Source: Streptomyces lacrimifluminis (GTDB lineage: Bacteria > Actinomycetota > Actinomycetes > Streptomycetales > Streptomycetaceae). From it: a stretch of DNA of 33,985 nucleotides. Shown here in pieces: positions 23,607-30,599 of the stretch. Positions within the stretch are counted from its first letter, which is position 1; every line of letters begins with the position of its first letter. The stretch is from assembly GCF_014646095.1 (NCBI RefSeq), contig NZ_BMMU01000025.1, positions 97,877 to 131,861 of the forward strand, in the 5' to 3' direction. The notes below the pieces were generated by a model, which made no database searches, was not told the DNA's origin, and saw only the letters and a program-made list of their open reading frames with translations. A program made the position numbers and the translations under genes.

Positions 23607-24985
23607 TCCGACAACTCCTCATCCGGACCGTCGGGTCTTCGCGGCGCAACTGCCACCAACGGCAGCGGGTCCGCCGGCTCCAGCGCGGGATCATCGGTCC
23701 GGAACGTACGCACCCGCCCCGGCTGCTCCGATTGCGGCGTCTCGAACCGAACGGTCACCCGCCCCAGCCCACTCCCCTGCACCCACCCGTGCCCGAAGTC
23801 GGCGTGCCGTACGTCGTGCCCGGTGGTCCAGCGCCGCTCGGCGGGCTGCTCGTGCGGCTGTTCACCGCCCTCGTGCTCGGCCTCCTCCACCGGCTCGAGC
23901 GCCGCCAACTCCCCGGCGGCCTGCGCGAACAGATCCTCCTGGGTGAAGTCGGCGAGACCGCTGACCCCCACCCCGAGCAGCCGCACACCCCCCGTCGTGT
24001 CGACCGCCTCCAGGAGCCGGGCCGCCGCCTCCCGCACCACCCCGGGGTCGTCGGTGGGCCCGCGGAGCGTCTCGGACCGCGTCAGCGTGGAGAAGTCGTA
24101 CCTCCGCACCTTGAGGACGATGGTCCGCCCGGACAGCCCCGCACCGCGCAACCGCCGCACACACCGGTCCGCCAGCCGCTGCACCTCCGCCCCCACCCGG
24201 CCCCGGTCATGGATGTCCACGTCGTACGTGTCCTCGACCGACACGGACTTGGTCTCCCGCTCGGCCACCACGGGCCGCTCGTCGTGCGCCAGCGCCATCG
24301 CGTACAACGCGTGCCCATGAGCCTTCCCCAGCAGCCGCACGAGCTCGGCCTCGCCCGCCTCGGCCAGCTCGTCGACCGTACTGATCCCGGCCCGCCGCAG
24401 ATGGTCGCCGGTCGCCGGGCCGACCCCGGGCAGGGTCCGCACCGGCATCGGCCCGAGCAGCGCCCGCTCGGTGCCCGGTTCGATCACCACCAGCCCGTCC
24501 GGCTTGGCCTGCTCCGAGGCGATCTTCGCGAGCATCTTGGAGGCGGCGAGCCCCACCGATCCCGTGAGCCCCGTGACAGCCCGGATGTCCGCGCGCAGCT
24601 TGATCCCGGCCAGCCGCGCCGACGCCTCGTCCCACGCCGCCTGCCCGGCCTCCAGGTCCACGAACGCCTCGTCCAGGCTCAACGGCTCCACCAGGGGCGA
24701 CAGCGCTTGCAGAAGCCCCATGACCTGCTCGCTGATCAACTTGTAGAACCCGCCCCGGGGCACAAGATAGGCGGCATTGGGCGCCAGCCTGCGCGCCTGC
24801 GCCATCGGCATCGCGGAGTGCACCCCGAAAACGCGGGCTTCGTACGACGCGGTGGCCACCACCCCGCGCGGCCCCAGCCCGCCCACGACAACGGCTTTCC
24901 CCCGCAGGCTCGGCTTGGACGCCTGCTCCGCCGAGGCGAAGAAGGCGTCCATGTCGAGATGCAGGATCGTGGGCGCGTTTCTCAC
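23528..24985 (-). CDS. dinB: DNA polymerase IV (Y-family)
   Basis: A 485-residue translesion DNA polymerase. The catalytic acids are Asp11 (ILHLDMDAFFASAE) and Asp105-Glu106 (EPLSLDEAFVDL), with the steric-gate Phe15/Phe16 nearby. The finger motif SYEARVFGVHSAMPM and the helix-hairpin-helix MPVRTLPGVGPATGDHLRRA are present, followed by a little-finger domain to about residue 350. The remaining roughly 130 residues are polar, Glu/Pro-rich and less conserved, and I see no clear beta-clamp motif in them. The GTG at 24985 has no strong RBS. The gene makes error-prone bypass copies of damaged DNA. Its 3' end overlaps the PRC-barrel gene by 79 bp. Confidence 0.95.
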   Translation of the reverse strand: MRNAPTILHLDMDAFFASAEQASKPSLRGKAVVVGGLGPRGVVATASYEARVFGVHSAMPMAQARRLAPNAAYLVPRGGFYKLISEQVMGLLQALSPLVEPLSLDEAFVDLEAGQAAWDEASARLAGIKLRADIRAVTGLTGSVGLAASKMLAKIASEQAKPDGLVVIEPGTERALLGPMPVRTLPGVGPATGDHLRRAGISTVDELAEAGEAELVRLLGKAHGHALYAMALAHDERPVVAERETKSVSVEDTYDVDIHDRGRVGAEVQRLADRCVRRLRGAGLSGRTIVLKVRRYDFSTLTRSETLRGPTDDPGVVREAAARLLEAVDTTGGVRLLGVGVSGLADFTQEDLFAQAAGELAALEPVEEAEHEGGEQPHEQPAERRWTTGHDVRHADFGHGWVQGSGLGRVTVRFETPQSEQPGRVRTFRTDDPALEPADPLPLVAVAPRRPDGPDEELSDQASSVPASLPKSWSGNGGGGATSRP

Positions 24986-25039
24986 ATCACCGATGCTGCC
25001 CTACGCCACTGACAACGCCCCGGAACCCAGGGGCGCCAC

Positions 25040-25723
25040 TCAGACCGCCCGGTTGCGCCGCCGCGCCAGTTCGTCCGTGGGGTTCTGCCCGACGAGCGTC
25101 TCGCCGGTGTCGACGCGCTCCCCGTGCAACTGCGAGAGAGCGCTTTCCACATCCCGCCACACCACACCGACGGCGATCCCGAAAATACCCTGCCCGCCCT
25201 GCAGGAGCGCGTGCACCTCGTCGAGGGAGGTGCACTCGTAGACGGTCGCACCATCGCTCATCAGCGTCAGCCGCTCCAGGTCGCGGAACTCACACGCCCG
25301 CAGATGCTGAACAGCCGTACGGATGTTCTGCAGTGAGACACCTGTGTCGAGAAAGCGCTTGACGATCTTGAGGACCACAACGTCCCGGAAACTGTAGAGC
25401 CGCTGCGTCCCCGACCCGTGCGCGGGCCGCACACTCGGCTCGACCAGACCCGTGCGCGCCCAGTAGTCCAACTGCCGGTACGTGATGCCGGCCGCCGCAC
25501 ACGCCGTGGGGCCGCGGTAGCCGATCTCCTCGGACGCCATGGAAGTCGCCCCTCCGCTGCCTGATACAGCCGTCGGCCGCCGCGGAACGTGATCGGCCGC
25601 GCTGCCGTGATGGGGGTCCCCCCAGCTCGAGCGTAGCCGAGAGCCTGGGGGAGGGTACGGGCCGCTCTCCCCCAGACCGCGTCCGGGGGCACCCCCAGCC
25701 GTACCGTCGCCGCTGCTTCTCAC
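25040..25723 (-). CDS. MerR-family regulator, Rv1830-like
   Basis: A 227-residue MerR-type regulator. The helix-turn-helix begins at GYRGPTACAAAGITYRQLDY and runs to FRDVVVLKIVKRFLDTGVSL; the C-terminal part (LMSDGATVYECTSLDEVHAL) lacks effector cysteines. By order and sequence it corresponds to M. tuberculosis Rv1830, linked to growth and division control. Two starts are plausible: GTG 25723, with GGAGG at ideal distance, and ATG 25540 (MASEEIGYRG), with GGAGGGG. I give the longer form because I recall homologues beginning MRSSGDGTAGG. Its first 60 residues then contain palindromic repeat DNA translated in frame, which the shorter start would leave as leader sequence. Confidence 0.88.
   Translation of the reverse strand: MRSSGDGTAGGAPGRGLGESGPYPPPGSRLRSSWGDPHHGSAADHVPRRPTAVSGSGGATSMASEEIGYRGPTACAAAGITYRQLDYWARTGLVEPSVRPAHGSGTQRLYSFRDVVVLKIVKRFLDTGVSLQNIRTAVQHLRACEFRDLERLTLMSDGATVYECTSLDEVHALLQGGQGIFGIAVGVVWRDVESALSQLHGERVDTGETLVGQNPTDELARRRNRAV
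25611..25702. repeat. Streptomyces palindromic repeat elements
   Basis: Two short repeat units in tandem. The first (25611-25654) contains TGGGGGTCCCCCCA and a nested stem: CCCCCAG (25619-25625) with CTGGGGG (25645-25651), and CTCG (25626-25629) with CGAG (25638-25641). The second (about 25664-25702) contains CTCCCCCAGACCGCGTCCGG and GGGGGCACCCCCAG. I recognise both as short palindromic sequences widespread in Streptomyces intergenic regions. Here they lie between the two alternative starts of the MerR gene and do not break its frame. Confidence 0.8.
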
Positions 25724-25791
25724 GCCGACCTCCGTCCTTGAACTGCCTTCTCGACGGTAGGCAGTCACCAGGGGCGCGTCAACGATCGCCA

Positions 25792-25809
25792 CACTCGGCA
25801 CGCCGAGTG
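25792..25809. promoter_or_regulatory. Perfect palindrome upstream of MerR gene
   Basis: CACTCGGC-AC-GCCGAGTG, an 8+2+8 perfect inverted repeat about 70 bp before the GTG at 25723, followed on the plus strand by AT-richer GATAATCACCCTAGG that may hold the promoter. Autoregulation by the MerR protein is inferred. Confidence 0.5.
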
Positions 25810-26006
25810 ATAATCACCCTAGGAGTGGTTTCCCGTACCCCACCGCGGGGAAAGGCTAGCCGAATGTGCTCCGCATAGGCCGCAGGACGCTCTCACACGC
25901 CGCTGGCAATTGCCATCATCCGTGACGTCGGGGACCAAAAGGCGCGCCCCATCGACCAGGGTGCCCGTGGGGCGGCCCGAGCCTCGTCAGCCATCGCTGT
26001 GGCAGC

Positions 26007-26480
26007 TCACTGACTGTTGGTCCCGAAATCCTCGGGGGAGATCTGGTCGAGGAACTCGCGGAACTTCTCCACCTCGTCCTCCTGCTCGTCCGGGATCGCG
26101 ATCCCGGCGTCGTCGAGCACTCCGTCGCTGCCGTAGATCGGCGTACCGGTACGCAACGCCAGCGCTATGGCGTCGGACGGGCGGGCGCTCACCTCTACCC
26201 CGCTGGCGAACACCAGTTCCGCGTAGAAGACACCCTCGCGCAGGTCCGTGATGCGCACTTCGGTGAGCTCCTGGCCGACGGCCTCCAGCACGTCCTTGAA
26301 CAGGTCGTGGGTCAGCGGTCGTGCGGGGGCCATGCCCTGCTGGGCGAAGGCGATCGCCGTCGCCTCACCCGGTCCGATCCAGATGGGAAGGTAGCGGTCG
26401 CCTCCCACTTCACGCAGGAGCACGATCGGTTGGTTGGAGGGCATTTCGACCCGGACACCTACGACATCGAGCTCGTTCAC
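26007..26480 (-). CDS. Bifunctional nuclease family protein (DUF151)
   Basis: A 157-residue DUF151 protein. The family fold is clear: MNELDVVGVRVEMPSNQPIV, LREVGGDRYLPIWIGPGEAT, AIAFAQQG, RPLTHDLFKDVLEAVG, FYAELVF and SARPSDAIALALRTGTPIY. Plant and bacterial relatives have been reported to degrade DNA and RNA, and the Thermotoga structure suggested a nucleic-acid role, but its task in actinobacteria is not settled. A Glu/Asp-rich tail (DEQEDEVEKFREFLDQISPE) follows the domain. It begins at GTG 26480. It lies between two MerR regulator genes, the same order as Rv1828-Rv1830 in mycobacteria. Confidence 0.92.
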   Translation of the reverse strand: MNELDVVGVRVEMPSNQPIVLLREVGGDRYLPIWIGPGEATAIAFAQQGMAPARPLTHDLFKDVLEAVGQELTEVRITDLREGVFYAELVFASGVEVSARPSDAIALALRTGTPIYGSDGVLDDAGIAIPDEQEDEVEKFREFLDQISPEDFGTNSQ

Positions 26481-26565
26481 ACAGCAACCCTAGGCCGTGC
26501 CCGGGACGTTTGGGTAGTCGGGCACGGATCGGGTGACCGATCCGCCCTCCGGCGCCCCTCCCCGC

Positions 26566-27300
26566 TCAGGGCTGCCGCACTCCCAGCGCGATCCGCACCA
26601 GGGCCGCGTGCAGCTTCACCGTGAGCCCCGACAGTTCCTTGCTACGGGCCTCCGCGAGGGCCCTGGTCTGCGGATTGCGGTGACGCTTGAGGGGGGCCAC
26701 CACCTGGTCGACCAACCCGGCCTCGCGGTCGGCGGCGGCCTTCATCGCCCGCAGATGCCGCGGCTCGATCCCGAACCGCCCCAGCTCGGCCACGAGCGCG
26801 GCGACGGTGACCGTCTCCGCGTCGTACGCCCCGTCGGGCAACGGCGCGATCAGCCCGTACGACTGCCACTCATCGAGTTCCTCGTCACCGATCTCGGCGA
26901 CGGCCAGCAGCTCGGCTCGGCCGATCCGGACGGCGGTCGGCCCCTCGGGCTCCAGGACCGGCTCACTGTCCCGCTGCCGGCCTACGGTGGGGAGCGGGAC
27001 GGCCTCCCCACGCTCCATGGCGTCCAGGTACTCCCTGATCACCTTGAGCGGCAGATAGTGGTCCCGCTGCATCCTCAGGACGTGACCGAGGCGCTCGACG
27101 TCTCCCGGACTGAACTTGCGGTACCCCGACGGGGTCCGCTGCGGCTCGATGAGCCCCTCCGACTCCAGGAAACGGATCTTGGAGATGGAGACTTCGGGAA
27201 ACTCGTCACGCAGCACGTTCAGCACTGTGCCGATGCTCATCAGCCCACTGTCCGTGGCGGCGGTGCCGTGCCCGGCACCGCCGCTCGGTGTTTGAAGCAT
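26566..27300 (-). CDS. MerR-family regulator, FtsR-like
   Basis: A 244-residue MerR-type regulator matching Rv1828 and corynebacterial FtsR in order and domain layout. The winged helix is about residues 20-90: LMSIGTVLNVLRDEFPEVSI, SKIRFLESEGLIEPQRTPSG, YRKFSPGDVERLGHVLRMQR. The second part (about 120-235) is an unusual helical domain (VAEIGDEELDEWQSYGLIAP and following) thought to aid dimerisation or effector binding. FtsR in Corynebacterium activates ftsZ; the same role here is inference. The start ATG 27300 has AGGGAAGG upstream. It lies 42 bp downstream of the FHA gene, probably on the same transcript. Confidence 0.92.
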   Translation of the reverse strand: MLQTPSGGAGHGTAATDSGLMSIGTVLNVLRDEFPEVSISKIRFLESEGLIEPQRTPSGYRKFSPGDVERLGHVLRMQRDHYLPLKVIREYLDAMERGEAVPLPTVGRQRDSEPVLEPEGPTAVRIGRAELLAVAEIGDEELDEWQSYGLIAPLPDGAYDAETVTVAALVAELGRFGIEPRHLRAMKAAADREAGLVDQVVAPLKRHRNPQTRALAEARSKELSGLTVKLHAALVRIALGVRQP

Positions 27301-27342
27301 GGACCTTCCCTGGGGGTCCCCCGGACTCAGTCCGGAGAAGGG

Positions 27343-28176
27343 TCAGTAGCCCCGCTGGCTCGCGTAGAACACCAGCCGGTACTTGCCGATCTGCACCTCG
27401 TCGCCGTTCGACAGGAGGACCTGGTCGATCCGCTCACGGTTGACATACGTGCCGTTGAGGCTGCCTACGTCGGCGACCGTGAACATGCCGTCCTGGCCCC
27501 GCCGGAACTCGACATGCCGACGCGAGACGGTCACGTCGTCCAGGAAGATGTCGCTCTGCGGATGACGCCCGGCCGTGGTCAGGTCACCGTCCAGGAGGAA
27601 GCGGCTGCCCGAGTTCGGGCCACGCCGCACCACCAGAAGCGCCGACCCGAGCGGCAGCGCGTCCACCGCGGCCTGAGCCTCGGGCGAGAGCATCGGCATC
27701 TGCGTCTGACCGGTGACCTCGGCGTCGTACGCCTCGATGCCGGAGATGGAGATCGTGGACGTCGTCTCCGACGGACGCTCGGGGGTGACCCCGGCCCGCA
27801 GCGGCGCGCCGCAGTTGGAACAGAAGCGGCTGTTCTCCGCGTTGCGGTTACCGCACCTCGTACACACCAGGGCCGACATCGACGGATCCTCCTGCCGCGG
27901 CTGCCCCGCCGGGGCATCGGACGCATACGGACCGGAGGAAAACTCTCCACCAGTACTTGAGGTTGACGGTTCACCGAAACCTATGCGCCCGGACTGGGCA
28001 GGGTCAACAGACGGCGCGCCCTGACCTCCCGGAACGTCACCGCCCGGACCGCCGACCTGGTCCCGGAACAGCGGACGCTGACCGTCCGCGTCGGGCTGTG
28101 CACGATGACGGGCGGTCGCGTTCTCGCTGCTGCCCTCTCGCGCGCTCTTGCCGAACAACTTCGCAAACAACTTCAC
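27343..28176 (-). CDS. Zinc-ribbon/FHA domain protein, GarA/OdhI-like
   Basis: A 277-residue signalling protein. Residues 1-99 are a disordered polar tail beginning MKLFAKLFGKSAREG. Residues 105-122 are a zinc ribbon (Cys105, Cys108, Cys119, Cys122). ETTS (137-140) matches the threonine phosphorylation site of GarA/OdhI, and residues about 179-272 form an FHA domain with Arg204 (GRHPQSD), Ser218-Arg219 (VSRRHVEF) and Asn241 (SLNGTYVN). GarA-type proteins, when unphosphorylated, bind and inhibit 2-oxoglutarate dehydrogenase and related enzymes; Ser/Thr kinases release them. The main start is GTG 28176 with AAGGGGAA. A strong AGGAGG lies before the internal ATG at 27879 (Met100), so a short form starting at the zinc ribbon is likely. 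Confidence 0.93.
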   Translation of the reverse strand: MKLFAKLFGKSAREGSSENATARHRAQPDADGQRPLFRDQVGGPGGDVPGGQGAPSVDPAQSGRIGFGEPSTSSTGGEFSSGPYASDAPAGQPRQEDPSMSALVCTRCGNRNAENSRFCSNCGAPLRAGVTPERPSETTSTISISGIEAYDAEVTGQTQMPMLSPEAQAAVDALPLGSALLVVRRGPNSGSRFLLDGDLTTAGRHPQSDIFLDDVTVSRRHVEFRRGQDGMFTVADVGSLNGTYVNRERIDQVLLSNGDEVQIGKYRLVFYASQRGY

Positions 28177-28366
28177 GGGCGATTCCCCTTGACCGAAACA
28201 GACCCGCCCGTGGGGCAGGACGAACCCTGACTGCGCCTACCGGTCGACCCGGACATCCTCACAACGTCCGCCGCCACCTGACAGTTTCCACCACGCACCA
28301 CCCATTCGGTGCGCCGACCCCCCGCAACCTCATGCCCTCCCCGGACGGCCCGCATGCACCGCCGGT

Positions 28367-29260
28367 TCACTGGGAGGACGACCGAGCGTAGTCAGGCTGC
28401 TTCGCCGCTCGCAAGGCGTCCACGATGATCTTGTCCGCCCGCTCCACGGTGACGGTGGCCTGCTCCTTCTCCAGGGTCTGCACCACACCTCCGGGGATGT
28501 TGAGCGCCGGTTCGAGGTCCTGCGGCTTGCCGATGACCTTGAAACGATAGGGAGTGTCGATCTTGTTCCCGTCGACGCTCACTCCCCCACCATCCTCGTC
28601 CGCCAGAAAGGTCCCCGCGACAACCCGTACACCGTTGACCTGAATCGCCTCGGCACCGGCTGCACGCAACTCCTGGATCGCGTCGAGCAGCATGTCGGCT
28701 TCGACCGTTCCCTTCGTGTCCTTGATGGTCAGCGTGATCCCAGGTCCCTGCGCGGCCACCGTGCCCGCCAGGATGCCCAGTTGCCGTTCCTTCTCGACCG
28801 TCTGCTTACGAGCCTCCTCAGCCTGGTCCGAGCTGTTCTCCAACTCGGTCCGCTGATCTTCGAGACCCTGCTTCTCGTCCTCAAGACGCTGCGTACGGTC
28901 ATCCAGTTCATCCAGGATGCGTACGAGATCCTCCTGACGCGCACCCCGCAGCGCACCGTCGTTGTCACTCGTGGACGCGACCTGCACCGCCAGCCCGAAT
29001 CCGAGCCCGAACAGCAGCAGGGCAACGATGAGTTGGGCCCGGGTCACCCGCGGCGGCCACAACCCCTTCCCCAGCCGCTGACGGCCGGTCAGGGACCGCT
29101 CGGTCTCTTCGCCCGCCACCGGGGCCCCCGCGTCCAGGGCCTGCGCTTCCGAGGCCTGCGCAGGCGTGGCAGCGACCTCCTCGGGCAATTCCTCACGCAA
29201 TCGCTTCTCGCCCGTCTCGGGGTGCTTGCCGCTCGCGTCGCTCTTGTCGTTGTCACTCAT
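28367..29260 (-). CDS. DUF881 membrane protein
   Basis: A 297-residue DUF881 protein. After an acidic cytosolic tail of about 70 residues it has one membrane helix (VTRAQLIVALLLFGLGFGLA, about 72-95), a coiled coil (about 108-165: LVRILDELDDRTQRLEDEKQ and following) and a DUF881 domain (about 165-290: GPGITLTIKDTKG, LLDAIQELRAAGAEAIQVNG, TPYRFKVIGKPQDLEPALN). It is likely an extracytoplasmic coiled-coil protein that partners other envelope proteins. It corresponds to Rv1825 in order. Five bases separate it from the small basic protein gene, so both belong to the same operon as the second DUF881 protein. Confidence 0.92.
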   Translation of the reverse strand: MSDNDKSDASGKHPETGEKRLREELPEEVAATPAQASEAQALDAGAPVAGEETERSLTGRQRLGKGLWPPRVTRAQLIVALLLFGLGFGLAVQVASTSDNDGALRGARQEDLVRILDELDDRTQRLEDEKQGLEDQRTELENSSDQAEEARKQTVEKERQLGILAGTVAAQGPGITLTIKDTKGTVEADMLLDAIQELRAAGAEAIQVNGVRVVAGTFLADEDGGGVSVDGNKIDTPYRFKVIGKPQDLEPALNIPGGVVQTLEKEQATVTVERADKIIVDALRAAKQPDYARSSSQ

Positions 29261-29265
29261 CGGCG

Positions 29266-29598
29266 TCAGGCCCGGAACACATGCCGGCGGATCGCCGCGG
29301 CATTCGAGAAGATACGGATACCGAGAACCACGACGACACCGGTGGACAACTGGGCGCCCACACCCAGCTTGTCGCCCAGGAAGACGATCAGCGCGGCCAC
29401 GACGACGTTCGACAGGAACGACACCACGAAGACCTTGTCGTCGAAGATGCCGTCGAGCATGGCCCGCAGACCGCCGAACACCGCGTCCAGGGCCGCGACG
29501 ACGGCGATGGGAAGGTAAGGCTCGACGACCGCCGGCACTTCGGGCCGGACCAACAATCCAGCCACGACGCCCACGACGAGGCCCAGTACCGCGATCAC
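29266..29598 (-). CDS. sbp: Small basic protein (DUF1290/Sbp)
   Basis: A 110-residue membrane protein with three hydrophobic helices: MIAVLGLVVGVVAGLLV, YLPIAVVAALDAVFGGLRAM and VVSFLSNVVVAALIVFLGDK, followed by GVVVVLGIRIFSNAAAIRRH. This is the DUF1290 family, called small basic protein in Bacillus and usually found beside division genes. The start is GTG 29598, whose first bases overlap the stop of the upstream DUF881 gene as GTGA, so translation is coupled. AGAAGGG lies at good distance. The conserved DUF881-sbp-DUF881 trio suggests the three products form one complex. Confidence 0.93.
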   Translation of the reverse strand: MIAVLGLVVGVVAGLLVRPEVPAVVEPYLPIAVVAALDAVFGGLRAMLDGIFDDKVFVVSFLSNVVVAALIVFLGDKLGVGAQLSTGVVVVLGIRIFSNAAAIRRHVFRA

Positions 29599-30500
29599 GA
29601 TGTGCCCTTCTCTGTTCTCGGCTGTGCTGTACGTACGATCACGCTCGGTGCGGCGGGCAGCCGGAGGTCGCTCTCCACGGAGATGCTGGTCCGGATGTCG
29701 AAGTTCTCCTGCAGCGCGTGCAGATACAGTCCGTCGGCGCTGTCCTGGAACCTGTCGCTCAGCCGCTTGCCGTCCCCCACCGCGAGCACCGTGTACGGCG
29801 GCACCAGCGGCTTGTTGTCGACCAGTATCGCGTCTCCCGCGGCCCGGATCGCCGACAGCGCCGTCAGCCGCTGCCCGTTGATCGCGATGGCCTCGGCGCC
29901 CGACTGCCACAGGCCGTTCACGACCCGCTGCATGTCCCGGTCGCGCACCCGTCCGGTGTCGGAGAAACCGGAGGTCTCCCGCGCGTCCCCGCCGGCACCG
30001 CTGTCGGCTTCCTTCGCGTCGTCCACGACCAGCTTGACACCCGGCCCGTGCACCTCGATCGCCCCCGACAGAATGCCCACCAGGTCGGCCTGTTCACCGC
30101 CGCCCTCCGACTTGAGCGCCGCACGCTGCCGCGCGCTGACGTCGTCGCGCAACTGGTCGACCTTTTTCTCCAGCTCGTCGGCCGACTCGGTCTCGCGGTC
30201 GATTCGGTCGATCAGCTCTTCGCGCTCCTTGGCGACCACGGGCGCGGCTATCCGCGCCTGGGCCGCCCCCACTGTCACCACGAGAGCGGCGAGCACCAGA
30301 CCGGCGGCAAGGCCCAGCTTCGCTCTCAGCGGCTTCGGCAGCCCGCCGTCGCCTGCGGCCTTCCGGCGCGCGGCGGCCTCGGCATACCCCTCGTCGAGGC
30401 TGTGGTCCATGACATTGGTGAGCAGCGACATGGACGCGTCCGGGCGGGATCGGCTCGTGGGGATGCTCCGAACGGGGGGCTGCTGCGGCATGCCGCACAT
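29595..30500 (-). CDS. DUF881 membrane protein
   Basis: A 301-residue DUF881 protein, partner of the one at 28367. It begins with a polar tail containing MSLLTNVMDHSLDEGYAEAA. The membrane helix is AKLGLAAGLVLAALVVTVGA, followed by a coiled coil (KEREELIDRIDRETESADEL and onward) and a DUF881 domain from HGPGVKLVVDD to the C-terminus. The start is uncertain. ATG 30500 (MCGMPQQPP), ATG 30491 and ATG 30431 (MSLLTNV) are all in frame and none has an ideal RBS; I list the longest plausible. It corresponds to Rv1823. A large terminator lies just upstream, so this gene probably opens its own transcript. Confidence 0.88.
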   Translation of the reverse strand: MCGMPQQPPVRSIPTSRSRPDASMSLLTNVMDHSLDEGYAEAAARRKAAGDGGLPKPLRAKLGLAAGLVLAALVVTVGAAQARIAAPVVAKEREELIDRIDRETESADELEKKVDQLRDDVSARQRAALKSEGGGEQADLVGILSGAIEVHGPGVKLVVDDAKEADSGAGGDARETSGFSDTGRVRDRDMQRVVNGLWQSGAEAIAINGQRLTALSAIRAAGDAILVDNKPLVPPYTVLAVGDGKRLSDRFQDSADGLYLHALQENFDIRTSISVESDLRLPAAPSVIVRTAQPRTEKGTS

Positions 30501-30533
30501 CGTCCCACGTCGCGACCACTGCCTTCGAACGGC

Positions 30534-30590
30534 CCCACGCACGTGCCGGACAGGGTCCCTTGGGGAACTCCTGTCCGGCACGCGCGTGGG
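30534..30590 (-). terminator. Long hairpin between guanylyltransferase and DUF881 gene
   Basis: CGTGCCGGACAGG (30542-30554) pairs exactly with CCTGTCCGGCACG (30570-30582), and the stem extends through one mismatch to CCCACGC/GCGTGGG (30534-30540 and 30584-30590). It starts 10 bases after the stop of the guanylyltransferase gene on the minus strand and should end that transcript. Confidence 0.8.
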
Positions 30591-30599
30591 TACATCGAT

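Noticed and set aside
25611..25702. CRISPR or insertion-sequence origin of the repeats
   Set aside because: No repeat-spacer periodicity, transposase or target duplication; form fits short palindromic Streptomyces repeats.
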